DNA of 64,000 nucleotides from NCBI GenBank assembly GCA_031308135.1, contig JAHLJT010000664.1, positions 1-64,000 of the forward strand. The letters are read 5' to 3'. The DNA comes from Acheta domesticus (taxonomy: Eukaryota > Arthropoda > Insecta > Orthoptera > Gryllidae). The stretch's first letter is position 1. The number at the start of each line of letters is the position of its first letter. Under the pieces are notes generated by a model, which had not been told where the DNA came from, made no database searches, and saw nothing but the letters and a program-made list of their open reading frames with translations. Below are positions 33,841 through 46,395 of the stretch, one piece after another. The position numbers were made by a program, and so were the translations under genes.

Positions 33841-36758
33841 ATGCCCCAAAAAAAATCTTTAAGCGCAATAACTAAAAGACGTCGCAGTCAACGACAAAGA
33901 AGGAATGAAGAATCATTCCAAAGAGAGCGAAGGCTGAACAACTTGCGTCAGAACAAGAAAACTTAGTTTCAAAAGCCAATCAGTGGCTCCACAACCTGAA
34001 ATCATCCCACTAAGACGGGCATCACAACCATCTACATCAGCAGTGAATGAAGCAACACCACAGCCACCTACACCAACAGTATCAAACAAACAAATAGATT
34101 CTGATATCAGGTTAAGAGATGAAATACGTCGGAAACGTGCCCAGGAAAAATTGCCTAAAAGTTACTGTACTGCATGGATTTTGCGCAATGACAATGAGAT
34201 TGATAGACACACTGTTGGCCCCATGAACTTCCTTTGCATTCATTGTGGCGCTAAGTTATTTCATGGAGAAGTAAGTAGTGCGTCATCTTCTATTTGTTGT
34301 CACAAGGGAAAAGTTAAGTTGCCTGAATTAAGTATTTGTGAATATCTTAAGAATCTAATTGAAGCAAATGATGAAAAAACCAAAAATTACTTGAAGAATG
34401 TTCGTCAATACAATAGTGCACTTGCATTTGCTTCAATCCAAGTAGATTCAGTTAATTTTCCAAGTAGAGGGCCTTTCTGCTTCAAAATACATGGCCAATT
34501 ATATCATCTGGCTGGAAGTTTAGAACCTGCACAGGGACAAAAACCATCATACGCAGGCCTCTTTATTATAGATACCGAACAAGCTTTACAGCACCGTATG
34601 GATCACGAAGCCAACGAAGACTGTGATATCGAGATAATGAGAACGTTGCAATCTATATTAGAAAATAACAATCCTTATGCTCAACTCTTCAGATTTATGA
34701 AAGATTTAGATGGGGGAGCACGTAATTTTCAAATTAAGTTTTCAACTAATAATGCTTTTGATCACAGGCGATACAATGTTCCTCGAGCAAATGAAGTTGC
34801 AGCAATTTCTACAAGCACAGACGGAGCTCCACCAGGAAAATTTGATTTTGTAGTGTATTCTAAGTCTTGTAGATCACTGACAAAATATCATATCTAAATC
34901 CTCATTGTGATCCAATGTGCTACCCAATGCTATTTCCATATGGGGATAGTGGATGGAGGCCAGGCATGCGGCACGTTAATGTTCATAGGACAGCGGTTAG
35001 AAATGCTACAACGCAATTGCAGTATTACTGTTACAGACTCGCTGTAAGAGGAAATTTTAATTTAATTCTATCATCAGGGAAACTATTCCAACAGTACGTC
35101 GTGGATAGTTATGTAAAAGTTGAAGGCTCACGAATAGCTTATGTTAGAGCTCATCAAAAGGAACTTCGGGCAGAGAGTTATAAAGGTTTAATTGATTTTA
35201 TTAATAGTGATGCACGTCAAATTGGTGTACAGGCAGGAATTCCTGTAGTACTTCCATCTACATTTCTGGGGAGTCCAAGAAATATGTTACAAAATTTTGA
35301 AGATGCAATAGCCATAGTAACTCGTTTCGGGAAACCAGATATCTTTCTAACTTTTACATGTAACCCAAAGTGGACGGAGATTACTTCAGAATTAAAGCCA
35401 TATGAAAAGGCAGAGAACAGGCCAGATTTGATTACAAGAGTATTTTATTTAAAGCTCAGATCTTTGATGAATGATTTGTTCAAAGGAGATATTTTTGGTG
35501 TTGTTGTAGCTTTTGTGTACGAAGTAGAGTTTCAGAAGAGAGGGTTACCGCATTCTCATCTTCTTTCATGCTTAGAAACCCAGATAAGTTACGTGACGAA
35601 AATCACGTCGATTTAATTGTCTCCGCAGAAATTCCTGACTGAAGAAAACCCTCGCTTATTCAACATTATTAAGCAATGCATGGTTCATGGTCCTTGCGGA
35701 GCCTTAAACATGAACAGTTCTTGCATGAAAGATGGCGTATGTAGCAAAGGATATCCGAAAGATTTTCTCAATGAAACAAATATGAACGTTAATGGTTATC
35801 CTATGTATCGCAGAAGAGATGATGGACTATCAATATCTGTTGGGCGTTACGAAGTTGATAACAGCTGGATTGTCCCTTATAATGCTTACCTGTCACTCAA
35901 ATACGAGGCTCATATCAATGTTGAGGTATGTGCTTCAATAAGATCAGTCAAATATTTATACAAATATATATACAAAGGGCACGACTGTGCATCTCTACAT
36001 TTGCGAAATGCCGCAGAAGGTCAACAGCAATTAAGTTTAGACGAGGTTGACCTATTCTTGAACTGTCGTTATGTTAGTCCTCCAGAGGCAATGTGGCGAC
36101 TTCACGAGAGGCCTTTGTTCGATCGCTTTCATTCTGTTCAACGACTGCCTGTGCACTTACCTAACGAGCAAACCGTTTACTTTGAGCCAGGACAGGAGCA
36201 GCAAGCCAACGTTGGAGAGAAACCAAGCTTACAGCTTTTTTTAAATTGTGCCAGTGCGACGAGGGTGCTCGGGAGTATGTATACCACCAAATACCAGAGC
36301 ACTACACTTGGGTCAACGGTAGGTGGAATACGCGACGACGATTTTCAAACACCATTGGAAGAATGTTCACTGTAAATCAAATCGACCGTGAGAGACATTT
36401 TTTACGTGTCCTCCTCCTTCATGTCAAGGGACCGCAGAATTACGAAGATCTCAGGACCGTTGATGGGATACTCTGTGAAACATTTCAAGAAGCTGCCGAA
36501 AAATTACACCTATTTGAAAACGATGAACACTGGGTTCATTGCTTGCAAGAGGCAGTGAATTTACAAAGGCCCTTCCAGTTGCGACAACTTTTCGCTATTA
36601 TCTGCCTTTTTTGTTCACCAAGCAACATTGCTCATCTGTGGGAAATCTTTCGACAACCTTTAGCAGAAGATTTCTTAAGACAACATGATGCAGAAACAAG
36701 TGCAGACAGAGCCTTGATTCAGTTGGAACAAATATTTCAGCAACATGGAAGAACATAG
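33841..36758 (+). pseudogene. Helitron Rep (HUH nuclease) part, several frameshifts
   Basis: Order seen: a basic leader; a zinc-binding-like region (FLCIHCGAKLFHGE, ICCHKGKVKLP); MCYPMLFPYGDSGW; RLAVRGNFNLILSSGKLFQQ; DIFLTFTCNPKW; and GLPHSHLL, the H-x-H of the HUH nuclease. These are followed by CMVHGPCGALNMNSSC and SVKYLYKYIYKGHD, whose tyrosines are the expected nucleophile pair. Frame breaks occur near 33965, 34890, 35580-35635 and about 36300. The motifs themselves look intact, so inactivation seems recent. Confidence 0.9.
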
Positions 36759-36863
36759 CGAAGAATTTGGGATTACCAAAACCAACTCACAAGCGAAGAA
36801 CAGAGAGAGAATACATACAACGTCTACGATCAAAAGGCAAAAGGTTTAATAGCTTACGATAAG

Positions 36864-38243
36864 TTGAACAATGAGCAACGACAACTTGCAGACGAAATTT
36901 TGGCAGATTTACAACGCGATAAAGGACAATGTTTCTTTATCGATGGGCCAGGAGGAACTGGGAAAACGTTCCTATATCGCACTTCATGTTGTATCCTCCG
37001 TGGAGAAGGCAAGATTGTTTTATGTGTCGCCTGGACAGGAATTGCTGCAAGTTTGTTAGAAGGTGGTCGAACATGCCACTCCCATTTTGAATTGCCGGTA
37101 CCAATTCTGGACACATCAGTATCAAGCATTCGAAGCTGTTGCAAGGAAGCGGACGTTATTCGCCAAGCTTCGTTAATTATCTGGGACGAAGTCTCTGTGG
37201 TCCCTAAAGACGCCTTGAACATTGTTGATCGTCTTTTGAAAGAAATATGTTGTAGCCCAGCTCCTTTCGGAGGAAAGACAATTCTGTTTGGCGGAGATTT
37301 TCGACAGATACTGCCTGTTGTAAGACATGGTAATCGAAATACCATTGTTCAGAATAACGTGAAGTTGTCACCTCTGTGGTCGTACATTCATAATAGAAAA
37401 TTGACACAAAATATGAGGGCAAATGATGTAATTTTCAGCAATTGGCTCTTACAATTAGGGAACGGAGAATTAGAGCTTCAAACAAATATATCACAAGATG
37501 CTATTAAAATTCCAAGGCATTGTTTCGTGGATGAAAGTGATTTTATTCATGAAGTTTTCGATTCTAACTGTATAAATGAAAGTAACGTTACACAGTTCCT
37601 GGATCATGCAATTCTGTGCCCAAAAAATGATGAATGCGACAGGATAAACAATTACATTGTTGAAAAACTTGTGCGCGGTGAAGAAAGGATTTATTACAGC
37701 TGTGATTCCATTCAGTGCGAGGATAACACTGAAGAACAACTTTATCCTATTGAATTTCTAAATAGCCTAAATCACTCTGGCCTTCCATCACACAAATTAG
37801 TGTTGAAGACTTAACACTTGTGTTATGCTCATAAGGAATCTCAACGCTAAAGAAGGTCTTATCAATGGGGCAAGAATGATCATAAGTCAATTGAGACAAT
37901 TTACCTTAAGTGTCCTAACTAATCAATTCAGGGAAAACTGTAATTATTCCGAGAATACCGCTAACACCATCAGATCCGACAATTCCCTTTCAATATGACT
38001 CCAAAACAATTTCCAATAAAAATTGCCTACGCCATGACCATAAACAAATCGCAAGGACAAACATTACAAAGGGTAGGATTGTACTTGCCGGATCCAGTAT
38101 TTTCACATGGGCAACTGTACGTAGCTTTTTCAAGAGTGAAAAACTTTTCTAATATTTTTGTCACTATCCGGGAAAGCGCAAAGCAAACCATCCAGGAAGA
38201 CTGCATTATTACTTCGAATGTTGTGTATAAGGAAGTATTGTGA
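36864..38243 (+). pseudogene. Helitron Pif1-type helicase part
   Basis: Superfamily 1B DNA helicase: Walker A GPGGTGKTF, motif Ia-like VAWTGIAASLL, Walker B LIIWDEVS, motif III GGDFRQILPVV, a Pif1-like LTQNMRA, and the C-terminal [14 protein letters not shown] and YVAFSRV. It would unwind DNA during rolling-circle transposition. A 317-codon frame ends at 37814; the last helicase motifs resume at 37995 after a frame break. A gap of about 100 bases separates it from the Rep part, with readable but frameshifted sequence between. Confidence 0.92.
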
Positions 38244-38486
38244 TATTTGTGATTTTCTGTTAATTGGGATATTTTTGGTGTTGTAGTTTTCTTATAAGTA
38301 ATAAAATTTTAAAAAATTGCCACATACGCATTTTTTTATGCTCAGAAACCTAGATAAGTTACCTGAGAAGAAATATAGATATTCAATTGACTGATTAACA
38401 AGTTTCCTTCTTAACGGAAAGGGTAGAAAAATGGATAGGCAAAGGGCGGGTTTTAATATGCGAGAGATCTCGCACGGGTACGCTAG

Positions 38487-39840
38487 TGTAATTTTTAATA
38501 AAGTAAATTGAACGCAGATAGTTAGGAAATTGTTTGTAGAGTAGTTGTTTTATAAAAGGAATTCTAAAAGTGTGAATAAGAGTATTATGTCAGTAACATT
38601 TATTAAATTATTAAATTAAGAAATTATTTTCCTTACTCTTGTAAGGAAAATAATTTCTTAACTCTATTCTCTTTAAGGTAATTGTGAGAAAGATTGATTA
38701 TTTCCAGACAGACTAGAGAACCCACGAATCAGTAAAAGTGCTTATTAAATAACTGTGATTCAAGAAAGTTGACGAACGTGCTGTCGGTTTCAGGGGGATT
38801 TTAGTGGGATCGTGGCTCGTCAGAAGATTTCAAAATAAGAAAGAAAACACAAAGTCGTGACCACAGAACATGTAATTGGACACGCGTTGAAGCGAAACCA
38901 CAAAAAAATCATTGAATGACAATAACATTGACGCACAAAGAAAATACACAGTCAAAAAAATAAATAAACACAATTCAAAAAAAATATCAAAAAGGGAGAA
39001 TCAACTGCAAAGTCATCACGCATTGATTTTAAGATTTGCACCACTTGGAATCACAGTAATATCTTCAGTTACAAAACAAGTTAAAGCTCAACAAATGAAA
39101 AAAAAGTGAAATTCCAGTTAGGATGAGTGAAGGGCACATGCTTCTCGCATGACTCAATCTCGTAGTACCTTCCGCTTACGAAAATTGCAGTTAACTGTCC
39201 CTCGTTATACACTGCATCAAAATACATGCAAATAATTTCGTGCACGAAATTCTCTAGAACTCCCCAACACAAATCTCCACTCAATTAAATGAACAGATGT
39301 AATGTTTTCTTGATAACACAGAATGTTCAAAGAAATTTCTTCAAAACTAAAGAACTAACATTACAAGAAGAACATCTTGTATTCTATTACAGTGACTAAA
39401 CATAGTTTGTTATGGCACAGAATGTTCAAAGAATTCTCTTAGAAGTAACGTTAATGGCCCCTAAAATTATCTCTCATGGTGAATTGCGTGCACACATGCC
39501 TTACACCAGCCTGCCTTCTATAACCAATTTCTTCGAGATTCTCAGTTCTAGTATGAATGCGCGGCCACTTTAGTTCCGAAATTATTTCCCTCGTGTTCTC
39601 GTAAAAAAACACTCAAAACTTTACGCCACTTTACGCCCAAAAAAGTTTTCAAAAAACTTTAAATTTTAATAGCTGATTTTTATAGTTTTTGAGTGGTGAA
39701 TCCGCATCTCAACTCTCTTTCTTTCCATCACCCACAGTTTAGTCAGAATTTGATTTATTAAGATATGGGAAAATATGCTTTATATGCAAATACGAAAAAT
39801 AAACGTCCTCTAAATTACCATCATTGTTGGGGCTCTAAAC
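38487..39840. other. no recognised gene; one perfect hairpin
   Basis: AT-rich sequence between the Helitron and LINE B. At 38616-38661 a 21-base arm is followed by TCTT and its exact reverse complement. Nothing else was recognised. Confidence 0.5.
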
Positions 39841-40290
39841 ACCCATTTGAAAAGCGTGGGCCGACCAGGCAGCGCACCGCGGCGGACGAGGCAACGAGGA
39901 GAGGCAGCAAACCGGAGAAAACGCCTGCAAACGGGTAACGAGCGACCACCCAGCGAGCCTACGCCCCAGAAGCGAGTCTGCGGCGCCGAGGACATTATAA
40001 GCCGGCGCCGCCGCCACGGAGGCAGAGATGACATAAGATTCGGATTCGACATTCGACATTCGACATTCGATTCGGACAGACGACACCGAGGGAAGCGGGC
40101 GCAGTCGAAGAGCGCTCCGCCACCGCTGGATCGTCGCCCGCCGCGGGACAACAGCCCTTGTTAGGGCTATTCGAGCAAAAGCGTAGCTGACAACAGCCCT
40201 TTTTAGGGCTAGAAAGAACAAAAAGCCCTAGCTTGCCCTTTTAGGCCCTTTTAATTTAACGGCCCTTTTTAGGGCTAGAGCGAGAGCAGG

Positions 40291-42016
40291 ATGTCGGCAC
40301 CGGCATCCCCCGTGCTCCCGTTCTTGACCCCTTCGGGGGATAGGATCGAGGAGCGCGGCAGGCCCGACGTGCGGACGCCACGGGGCACAACCAAGCGCCC
40401 CGGCTCTCTGTCGCAAGAGCGCGTAAGCGCTAAAAAAGCTGCTACTCCTGTTCGCAGGAAGAAGCAGAGCGGAGCAGCGGGCACAGGGCCCTCCACGTCG
40501 GCCGCCACCCAGGGCGCCGCATCATCGGACGCCGCCGCCGCCGTCGCCCGCAGCGGGCGCCAACTCCGACGCCGAGCGCGTCCCGACGCCCGCCTCAGCG
40601 GGCGCCACCTCCACCGCCGCCGCCCGGCACGCGCCAACCGGCGAGGGCGAGGAAGAAGAGGACGACGACGGCTTCACGGTCGTCACCCGCCGACGCCGCC
40701 CACCCCCCACCTTCGTCTACGGAGTGGCGGACATTCTTGGCCTCCCGGGGGCATTGCAGACGGTCTGCGGCGAGCGCGAGGTCACCGCGGAGGTGGCCGG
40801 CGACGCCGTACGGCTTCGATGCGATGGCTACCGGGGGTTCCAGGAAGTCCTGGCCGCCCTAGACGAGCGCTCTGTGGAGTACCACACGTACTCCACAGGG
40901 AACGAGAAGCTCCTTCGCTATGTCTTAAGGGGCATACCGCTGGAGCTCTCATTTGACGCGCTCCATGACAACCTGAACCATCTTGGGTTTCAGGTCCAGA
41001 AGCTGGAGCGAATCTGCAGCCAGCGGCCCGGAGGACGGGGTAGACCACAGCCCCTGATTATAGCAACTCTACAGGATACGCAGCGCCACCGGGCGTTGCA
41101 TCATGCAACATGCATCCGTGGGCTCCGCGTGCGCGTGGAGTTGTATCGGCCACCGCGTGGACCCACGCAATGCCACAACTGCCTGGATTTCGGGCATGTG
41201 GCACGCAATTGCCGGCGCCGCACGCGCTGCAGGCAATGCGGCGACGCACACGACGTCGCCGATTGCCCTCTGGGGGCGAACGCCCCCGCGGAAGAGCGCC
41301 ATTGCGCTAATTGCGATGGCGACAACCACAGCGCGAGGTATCGGGGCTGCCCCGAATACAAGCGCCGTTGTCCCAGGGCCAACCCGGCGCAGCAGGAGCG
41401 GCATCGGCGCCAGCAGCGGGATCGCGAGAGGCGCGCCCGCATCCAGCAGAGGCGAGCGGCCGACACGCAGTCGGAGGCGTCGCGTTCTCCCTCACGGGAG
41501 CGCGAACCTTCGCGCCGCCGCTCTCCCACGCCACCGCCGCAGCAGCCGCAACCACCGCGGCCTCAGCGTTCGCAGCGACGCGAACGCCCACCAGCTCAGC
41601 GGCAGCAGCGACGCCAGGACCGCTCGTACGCGGACGCCCTGGTACCTCGCCCCGCCCGGGAGCGCCAGCCGCCGGCCGCCGCCGCGGCCCGCGAGGAGCG
41701 CGCTGCTCGCGTGGAGCAGCGGAGGCGGACGGCGGAGGCGAACCCACTCCCCGCGTCCCTGGGCGAGCAGATGCGCGCCATGGATGCGACATTAGAGGAT
41801 CTGGCCCGAAACGGGGTCTCTCCTCAGCGCGTCCTGAGCGCGCTGATGCGCGCCATCACCAGCTGCGACCCTCGCGAGTGGCCGCAGATCATTCTTCGTT
41901 TGGTAGTGCAGCAATTATTGCTGCACTCACACGAGGCGATTGAGGCTGCTACGGGGGGCGCGTCCAGGGAGGCAAGCCCGTCCTCCCCCACACCACGTCC
42001 CGCCCCCGCCCCTTAA
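40291..42016 (+). pseudogene. LINE B ORF1: three zinc knuckles, one frameshift
   Basis: The N-terminal part (MSAPASPVLPFLTPSGD...) and the main part lie in different frames. The switch falls near 40540 in a GCC-rich run. After it come EEEEDDDGFTVVTRRRR and a helical region, then knuckles CHNCLDFGHVARNC, CRQCGDAHDVADC and CANCDGDNHSARYRGC, then an Arg/Gln/Pro-rich tail. It would bind LINE RNA. The main frame from 40724 is open for 430 codons. A sequencing error in the GC-rich run could explain the frame switch. Confidence 0.85.
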
Positions 42017-42019
42017 ATA

Positions 42020-42960
42020 ATGGCTACTTCTTTTTATAGGAATTGCGGCCCCGTTGCTTTCTGGAACTGCAACGGCATCTGTTCGCGTACGAAGCAGACA
42101 GAGCTACACAGCTTTCTCGCTCGGCAAAATATTTCAGTAATGATGCTGGGTGAAACATGGCTGAGCCCGCATCTATCTTTTAATATTACAGGTTACATCT
42201 GCTACAGGAATGATAGAGCAGCACAAGCAGCTAACACGACGGCCTTCAATAAAGGCGGAACAGCAATACTTATACGACGCAGCATAAATCATTATGTCTC
42301 AGTTCTTCCGCAGCTGCAGCACGCCGAGGCCACTGCTGTTGTCGTTTAGACGGAGCGTGGGTCGCTTCGACTTGTCTCTTTGTACGCCCGCCTCGACCGC
42401 TCCGCGGAAACGTGCGCCATACTAGTTGCAGATATTGCAAAACTAGTAGAGGCAAACAGAACTCCGACAGTCATAGCAGGCGAATATAACGCTAAGCACA
42501 CGGCCTGGAGTTCCCGCATCACCTGCCCGCGCGGCCGTAAGCTGAAAGCTGTCGCTGATGCAAACAGCTGCGAGATCTTTGCTCCCTCATCACCCACCTA
42601 CTATCCTTACAATTCCAACAACAAACCGGATGTTCTTGACATTGCATTCTGTCAAAACATTCACTACCCACCCACCCGTACCATCAATTACGAACTCTCC
42701 TCTGACCACTTCCCGATAATTGCGGATATGAGACGCGGCGGCCTGACGCTATCCACTGCACCTACGACGCAGAAGCGGCGCACTAATTGGAAACAATTTC
42801 AGACGGAGCTGCAGCAGCGCATACCTGACGCGTCTGCTCTTTACTAAATTTAATTCACAGGAAGAACAGAGCGCGCAGAGTGTGGCAGAGCACGCGACAC
42901 CCAGCTGACAAGCGGGAGCTAAACCGATTGAAACGCAAAGTTGAAATCGAGTTAGCGGAT
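42020..42960 (+). pseudogene. LINE B ORF2, endonuclease domain
   Basis: The ATG at 42020 lies three bases after the ORF1 stop. Motifs: FWNCNGICSRTKQTEL, MMLGETWLSP (catalytic-type Glu), KGGTAILIRRS, VIAGEYNAKHTAWSS (GDFN-like, with E and Y substituted), VLDIAF and LSSDHFPIIA. A stop at about 42347 and a frame change split the domain. The next stop falls at 42845. Confidence 0.87.
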
Positions 42961-43528
42961 TACCGCAATCAGAATTGGGATAAATTTTTCAGGCCTCAAA
43001 CCTGAGGACAATTCACTATGGAGAATATCTCGCATGCTTTCCAGGACGCCGATTGCAGTGCCGCCGCTTCAGAACAGCGCAGAAAAGTTCGCGGAATCCA
43101 ATGAGGAGAAAGCTGAACTCCTCGCTAATGTCCTAGAATCTCAGTTTCAGCCGGTCGAGGAATCGCCGCTGTTGCCGCATGTTGTCGAAGTGCAACAAAC
43201 AGTGACGGCGGCACTGCACGCGCCCGCCGACGAGCCGAGTTTCACTACTGAAGCTGAAGTAGCGGCGGCCATCGCGGAGCTGAAAGCTAAAAAAGCTCCC
43301 GGCCCCGACGGCATCACAAACGACGTCCTGAAGAAGATGCCGCAGCAAGCCATAGCGTTTTTGGTCGCTTTGTTTAATGCAATTTTTATGTTTCAGCACT
43401 TCCCGAGTCAGTGGAAGCACGCTCATGTGCTTACTTTTCATAAGCAGGGAAAGAATCCAAAAGAAGAGAGAAACTTAGTACCCTACTCAAGCTATACTAC
43501 ATGTATGCAAACCTATAGAAGGCTCTAA
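42961..43528 (+). pseudogene. LINE B ORF2, start of the reverse transcriptase
   Basis: After a frame change the endonuclease-RT linker (LKPEDNSLWRISRMLSRTPI) leads into KAKKAPGPDGITNDVLKKMP, FPSQWKHAHVL and HKQGKNPKEERN, the first RT blocks. LINE similarity ends before the expected YRPISL block, and the frame closes at 43528 in unrelated sequence. Catalytic motifs are absent. Confidence 0.85.
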
Positions 43529-44223
43529 CAGTAATGTCACTTGAGACAATTGATTGAGTTCTGCAGAAGTTATTGTTGAACTGATGAACAGAAAATTAAC
43601 TTGTAAAAAGAACCAAAATCATTCCTGAGGAATTGTTTGCTAGCTCACAAAGACCAGCTGGATCAACGCTGTACGAATTTAGAGGACGGAGGAGGCTGTA
43701 CGGATTTAGAGACAATTTCAATGTTTTACAACGATTAAAAAGTTTTTCAACAAGATCATTGTTCTTCAATAACTATAATGTTTTTCAAACACTTCGATCT
43801 TTTTGACTAATTTCAATAATTTTCAATTATTTTCATGTTTTTATCATATCAAATATATTTTAGAATACTCTAAAGAAATATAAGAATTGATTGAAACAGG
43901 TCTATAATTTCTTTTACTTTTACATGTCACATTCAACGCCCAAAAGCAAATGGCGGTCTCCGACGCCGGTGTTTCTCTTTGCGGTTTAAAAATTATGTTT
44001 CCATAAAAATTATGTTTCCATATCCGCTTACGTTTGGGAAAATTGTTTTCTTCTCTGATAAGACTTCCAAACAGAAATGATCCTGCTGATCACAACTGGG
44101 AATATTCTAGAATTGTAGGCAAACTACTTTTTCAAAATTTGGAAAAAATAGCTTATCTTTAAAAAATCGTAATCTACATTTAATGTTAACTCGCAATGCA
44201 AATGTGATCTACATAAAAGTTTC
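43491..44223. other. no recognisable feature
   Basis: AT-rich sequence replacing the missing end of LINE B. Short internal similarities (TTTTCAATTATTTTCATG) only. Confidence 0.4.
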
Positions 44224-46395
44224 TATAAGGAAATACCACCACCTATGGACCACCCCCATAACTTGTAAACGGTTTCCGATATCGAAATGCAGTTTTCGCT
44301 CAACAATCCGGAATCAAGGGGCACGTAATGTGGTGTAGAGATATTGTTTGAAACATGTCTAGTTTTTGAGAGATTTGATCATTTTGATGTTTTAAATGGA
44401 AACATGAACTTTTCTCACTAGCAATAGATAGACCATAAATAGACGAATGCAATGATGTAATATATGTTAATGTTTTGACGGTATTTTGAGTATAAAATAA
44501 TACTTTCTTACATGTGTTTTTAAATCAAATCTACAAGATTTCCTGTAGCAACCCTTGCAACTGTCGCCTTTGGTCAACTTTGACTTCGCGGCGCCGGCAC
44601 TTCTGCGGGGAGAGACCACGAAGGTCATCTTCCCCAAGAGGGACAGACGTGACTGTTGATAAAAACTAACTAGTGGTGCTACAGAATGGCACAGACTTTC
44701 CTGTATTAGTTTTCCATTTCCTTGGGTCTTCGCTAGCTATTCGGAATTGCCACACTCTTTCTTCCCAGCTACCATCTATCACCGCCAAAAGTACATTTTT
44801 TTGTCATCTTTTAAATTTTTCGGTTTCCTGTTGACAGAATGAAAATATTAATTTTAGAATATTAAAGAATGTAAAAATCTACTCCTAAATGGCAATTTTC
44901 TTTTAAAAATTATGTGCCGTTTTAAAGAAAATTGCGTTTGAGCGCTACTAAAAATTCGAAATTCGAAGCTCATTTTCACAGAACATTTTTGAGTTTTCAA
45001 AATACTTTATTTGAAGTTATTTAAAGCACTTACACTCACAAATATAATAATGTTTACAAATTGCTGGTAATGTGAATATTAAAGATGTGAGAGATCATTT
45101 AAAAAAATTACATGTGTAATTTTTGAAAAAAAAAAAATCCTCAAAATTAACTTTATGTCATATTTAAGGGTGCAATTAGCACTATCCGATCGAAAAGTTT
45201 GCAGAATTGTTTTTAGCCATTTATGAGAAAATGTCTTTTCAGCGTTTTTGAAAATGCGGAAATTTGAGCTAGTTTTCACATAAAACGGTTGTGTTTTCGA
45301 TAAACTTTACTTGACATTATTTAAAGCACGTCCACTCATAAATATAATAATGTAAACAATTCACCGCTAGTGTAAATATTAACGACTTAAGAGACAAGTC
45401 AAACAAATTATATTTGTGCGATTTTTGAAAAAAAAACAAAAGAATAGAGCAATATGGTGTTTATGTCATCTCATAGGGTACATTTAGCACTATCCCTACC
45501 AAAAGTTTAAAGAAAAAATTTGGAGCAGTTTTTGAGAAACTCTAGTTTTTGTAATTTTTTAAAATTGCACATATTGCACGCAATATTGCGCGAAAACTAA
45601 TAAAATTTTCAAAAGAATGTACATGACCTTAAACAAATAACTCACTTTGAAGAACACATTTTATTTGAAGGAAAAATCTCCATCTTCAATTTTGTAATTG
45701 GAGAAAGATGCCGAAAAAAATACAAACTTTCACAATTTACGAAAATTCAGAGTTATCCGTGAAAATCGGACCTATGCCATGTTAATAAGTGCATTTTACT
45801 CTATTCATACAAGAAATGTAAGGAAAAAATTTGGAGCCGTTTTTGAAAAAATTTTGAAAATCCCCGGGGGGCTTCATGTACCCCAAATTTTGTAAAATCT
45901 TTTTCAAAATCTCAAAGCTTCGACTAGATTCAGATCGACCGGGGAATATCCATTTTGGAAGAAATCGTACGTATGGTTTAGGCGCAAGCAGTGTTCACAG
46001 ACGGACGGACAGACGGACGTTTTCCTTTCAATTGGTTTTTCGATATCAAGAACCCACAAAAGAGGGTTTCTGGCTACACAACGTGTTAGGGAATTTTTTT
46101 CTTACTTTAGCAACTGGTTTTATGCAGTTTTTCGTTATCACTGCACGGCAATGAATATTTTTCCGCCGAAAATTGGCCTTTTTTTCGCGAAGAATTACAT
46201 AACTTTCCCTATACTCCGTATATCACTCTGTGTATACGTACATATACGGGAAAGTAAAAAAATGTTTCAAAGAATACCTCTACACCATATCATTTCCCCC
46301 ATGATTCCCCATCGTTGCGCGAAAACTGTATTTCGATATCGGCAACTTTTTAGAAGTTATGGGGGTGGCCCATAGTTGGTGGGACTTCCTGTATA
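44224..46395. mobile_element. 2.2 kb inverted-repeat element with internal tandem repeats
   Basis: The first 140 bases or so (TATAAGGAAATACCACCACC, CACCCCCATAACTTGTAAAC, CGATATCGAAATGCAGTTTT, GGTGTAGAGATATT) reappear inverted at the right end (ending GTGGGACTTCCTGTATA). TATA at both tips suits a TA target. Inside are about three diverged direct units of about 305 bases (near 44870, 45180 and 45485; anchors TTAGCACTATCC and AAATATAATAATGT). A GACG-type microsatellite sits at 46000-46020. No transposase was recognised. Confidence 0.8.

Larger units (their letters stand above)
33841..38486 (+). mobile_element. Helitron with readable 3' terminus
   Basis: A Rep-helicase reading frame (broken) is followed by a typical Helitron end. 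Hairpin TGCGAGA-GA-TCTCGCA (38458-38473) is followed ten bases later by CTAG at 38483-38486, next to a host T. The coding part starts with a basic N-terminus at 33841 (MPQKKSLSAITKRRRSQRQR). Helitrons move by rolling-circle transposition between A and T without target duplication. The 5' end was not located. Confidence 0.9.
39841..43490 (+). mobile_element. LINE B: GC-rich non-LTR retrotransposon, 3'-truncated
   Basis: Plus-strand order: GC-rich leader, ORF1 with three zinc knuckles, ORF2 endonuclease, then only the first reverse transcriptase motifs. Sequence turns AT-rich and unrelated after about 43480, so the catalytic RT and 3' UTR are lost. Composition is very unlike its neighbours: 39850-42020 is strikingly GC-rich. 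The leader has a GACATTC short tandem repeat (about 40048-40070) and inverted repeats AGCCC-TTTTT-AGGGCT near 40195 and 40262, with a related one at 40156. The exact 5' limit is uncertain. Confidence 0.85.

Noticed and set aside
40262..40278. Telomeric repeat relation of TTAGGG in the LINE B leader
   Set aside because: The motif occurs only within isolated AGCCCTTTTTAGGGCT palindromes, not in tandem, and insect telomeres usually use TTAGG.
41100..41945. Several overlapping open frames of 100-230 codons on both strands in LINE B ORF1
   Set aside because: High GC content suppresses stop codons. The zinc-knuckle frame is the only one with domains; the others are shadows.
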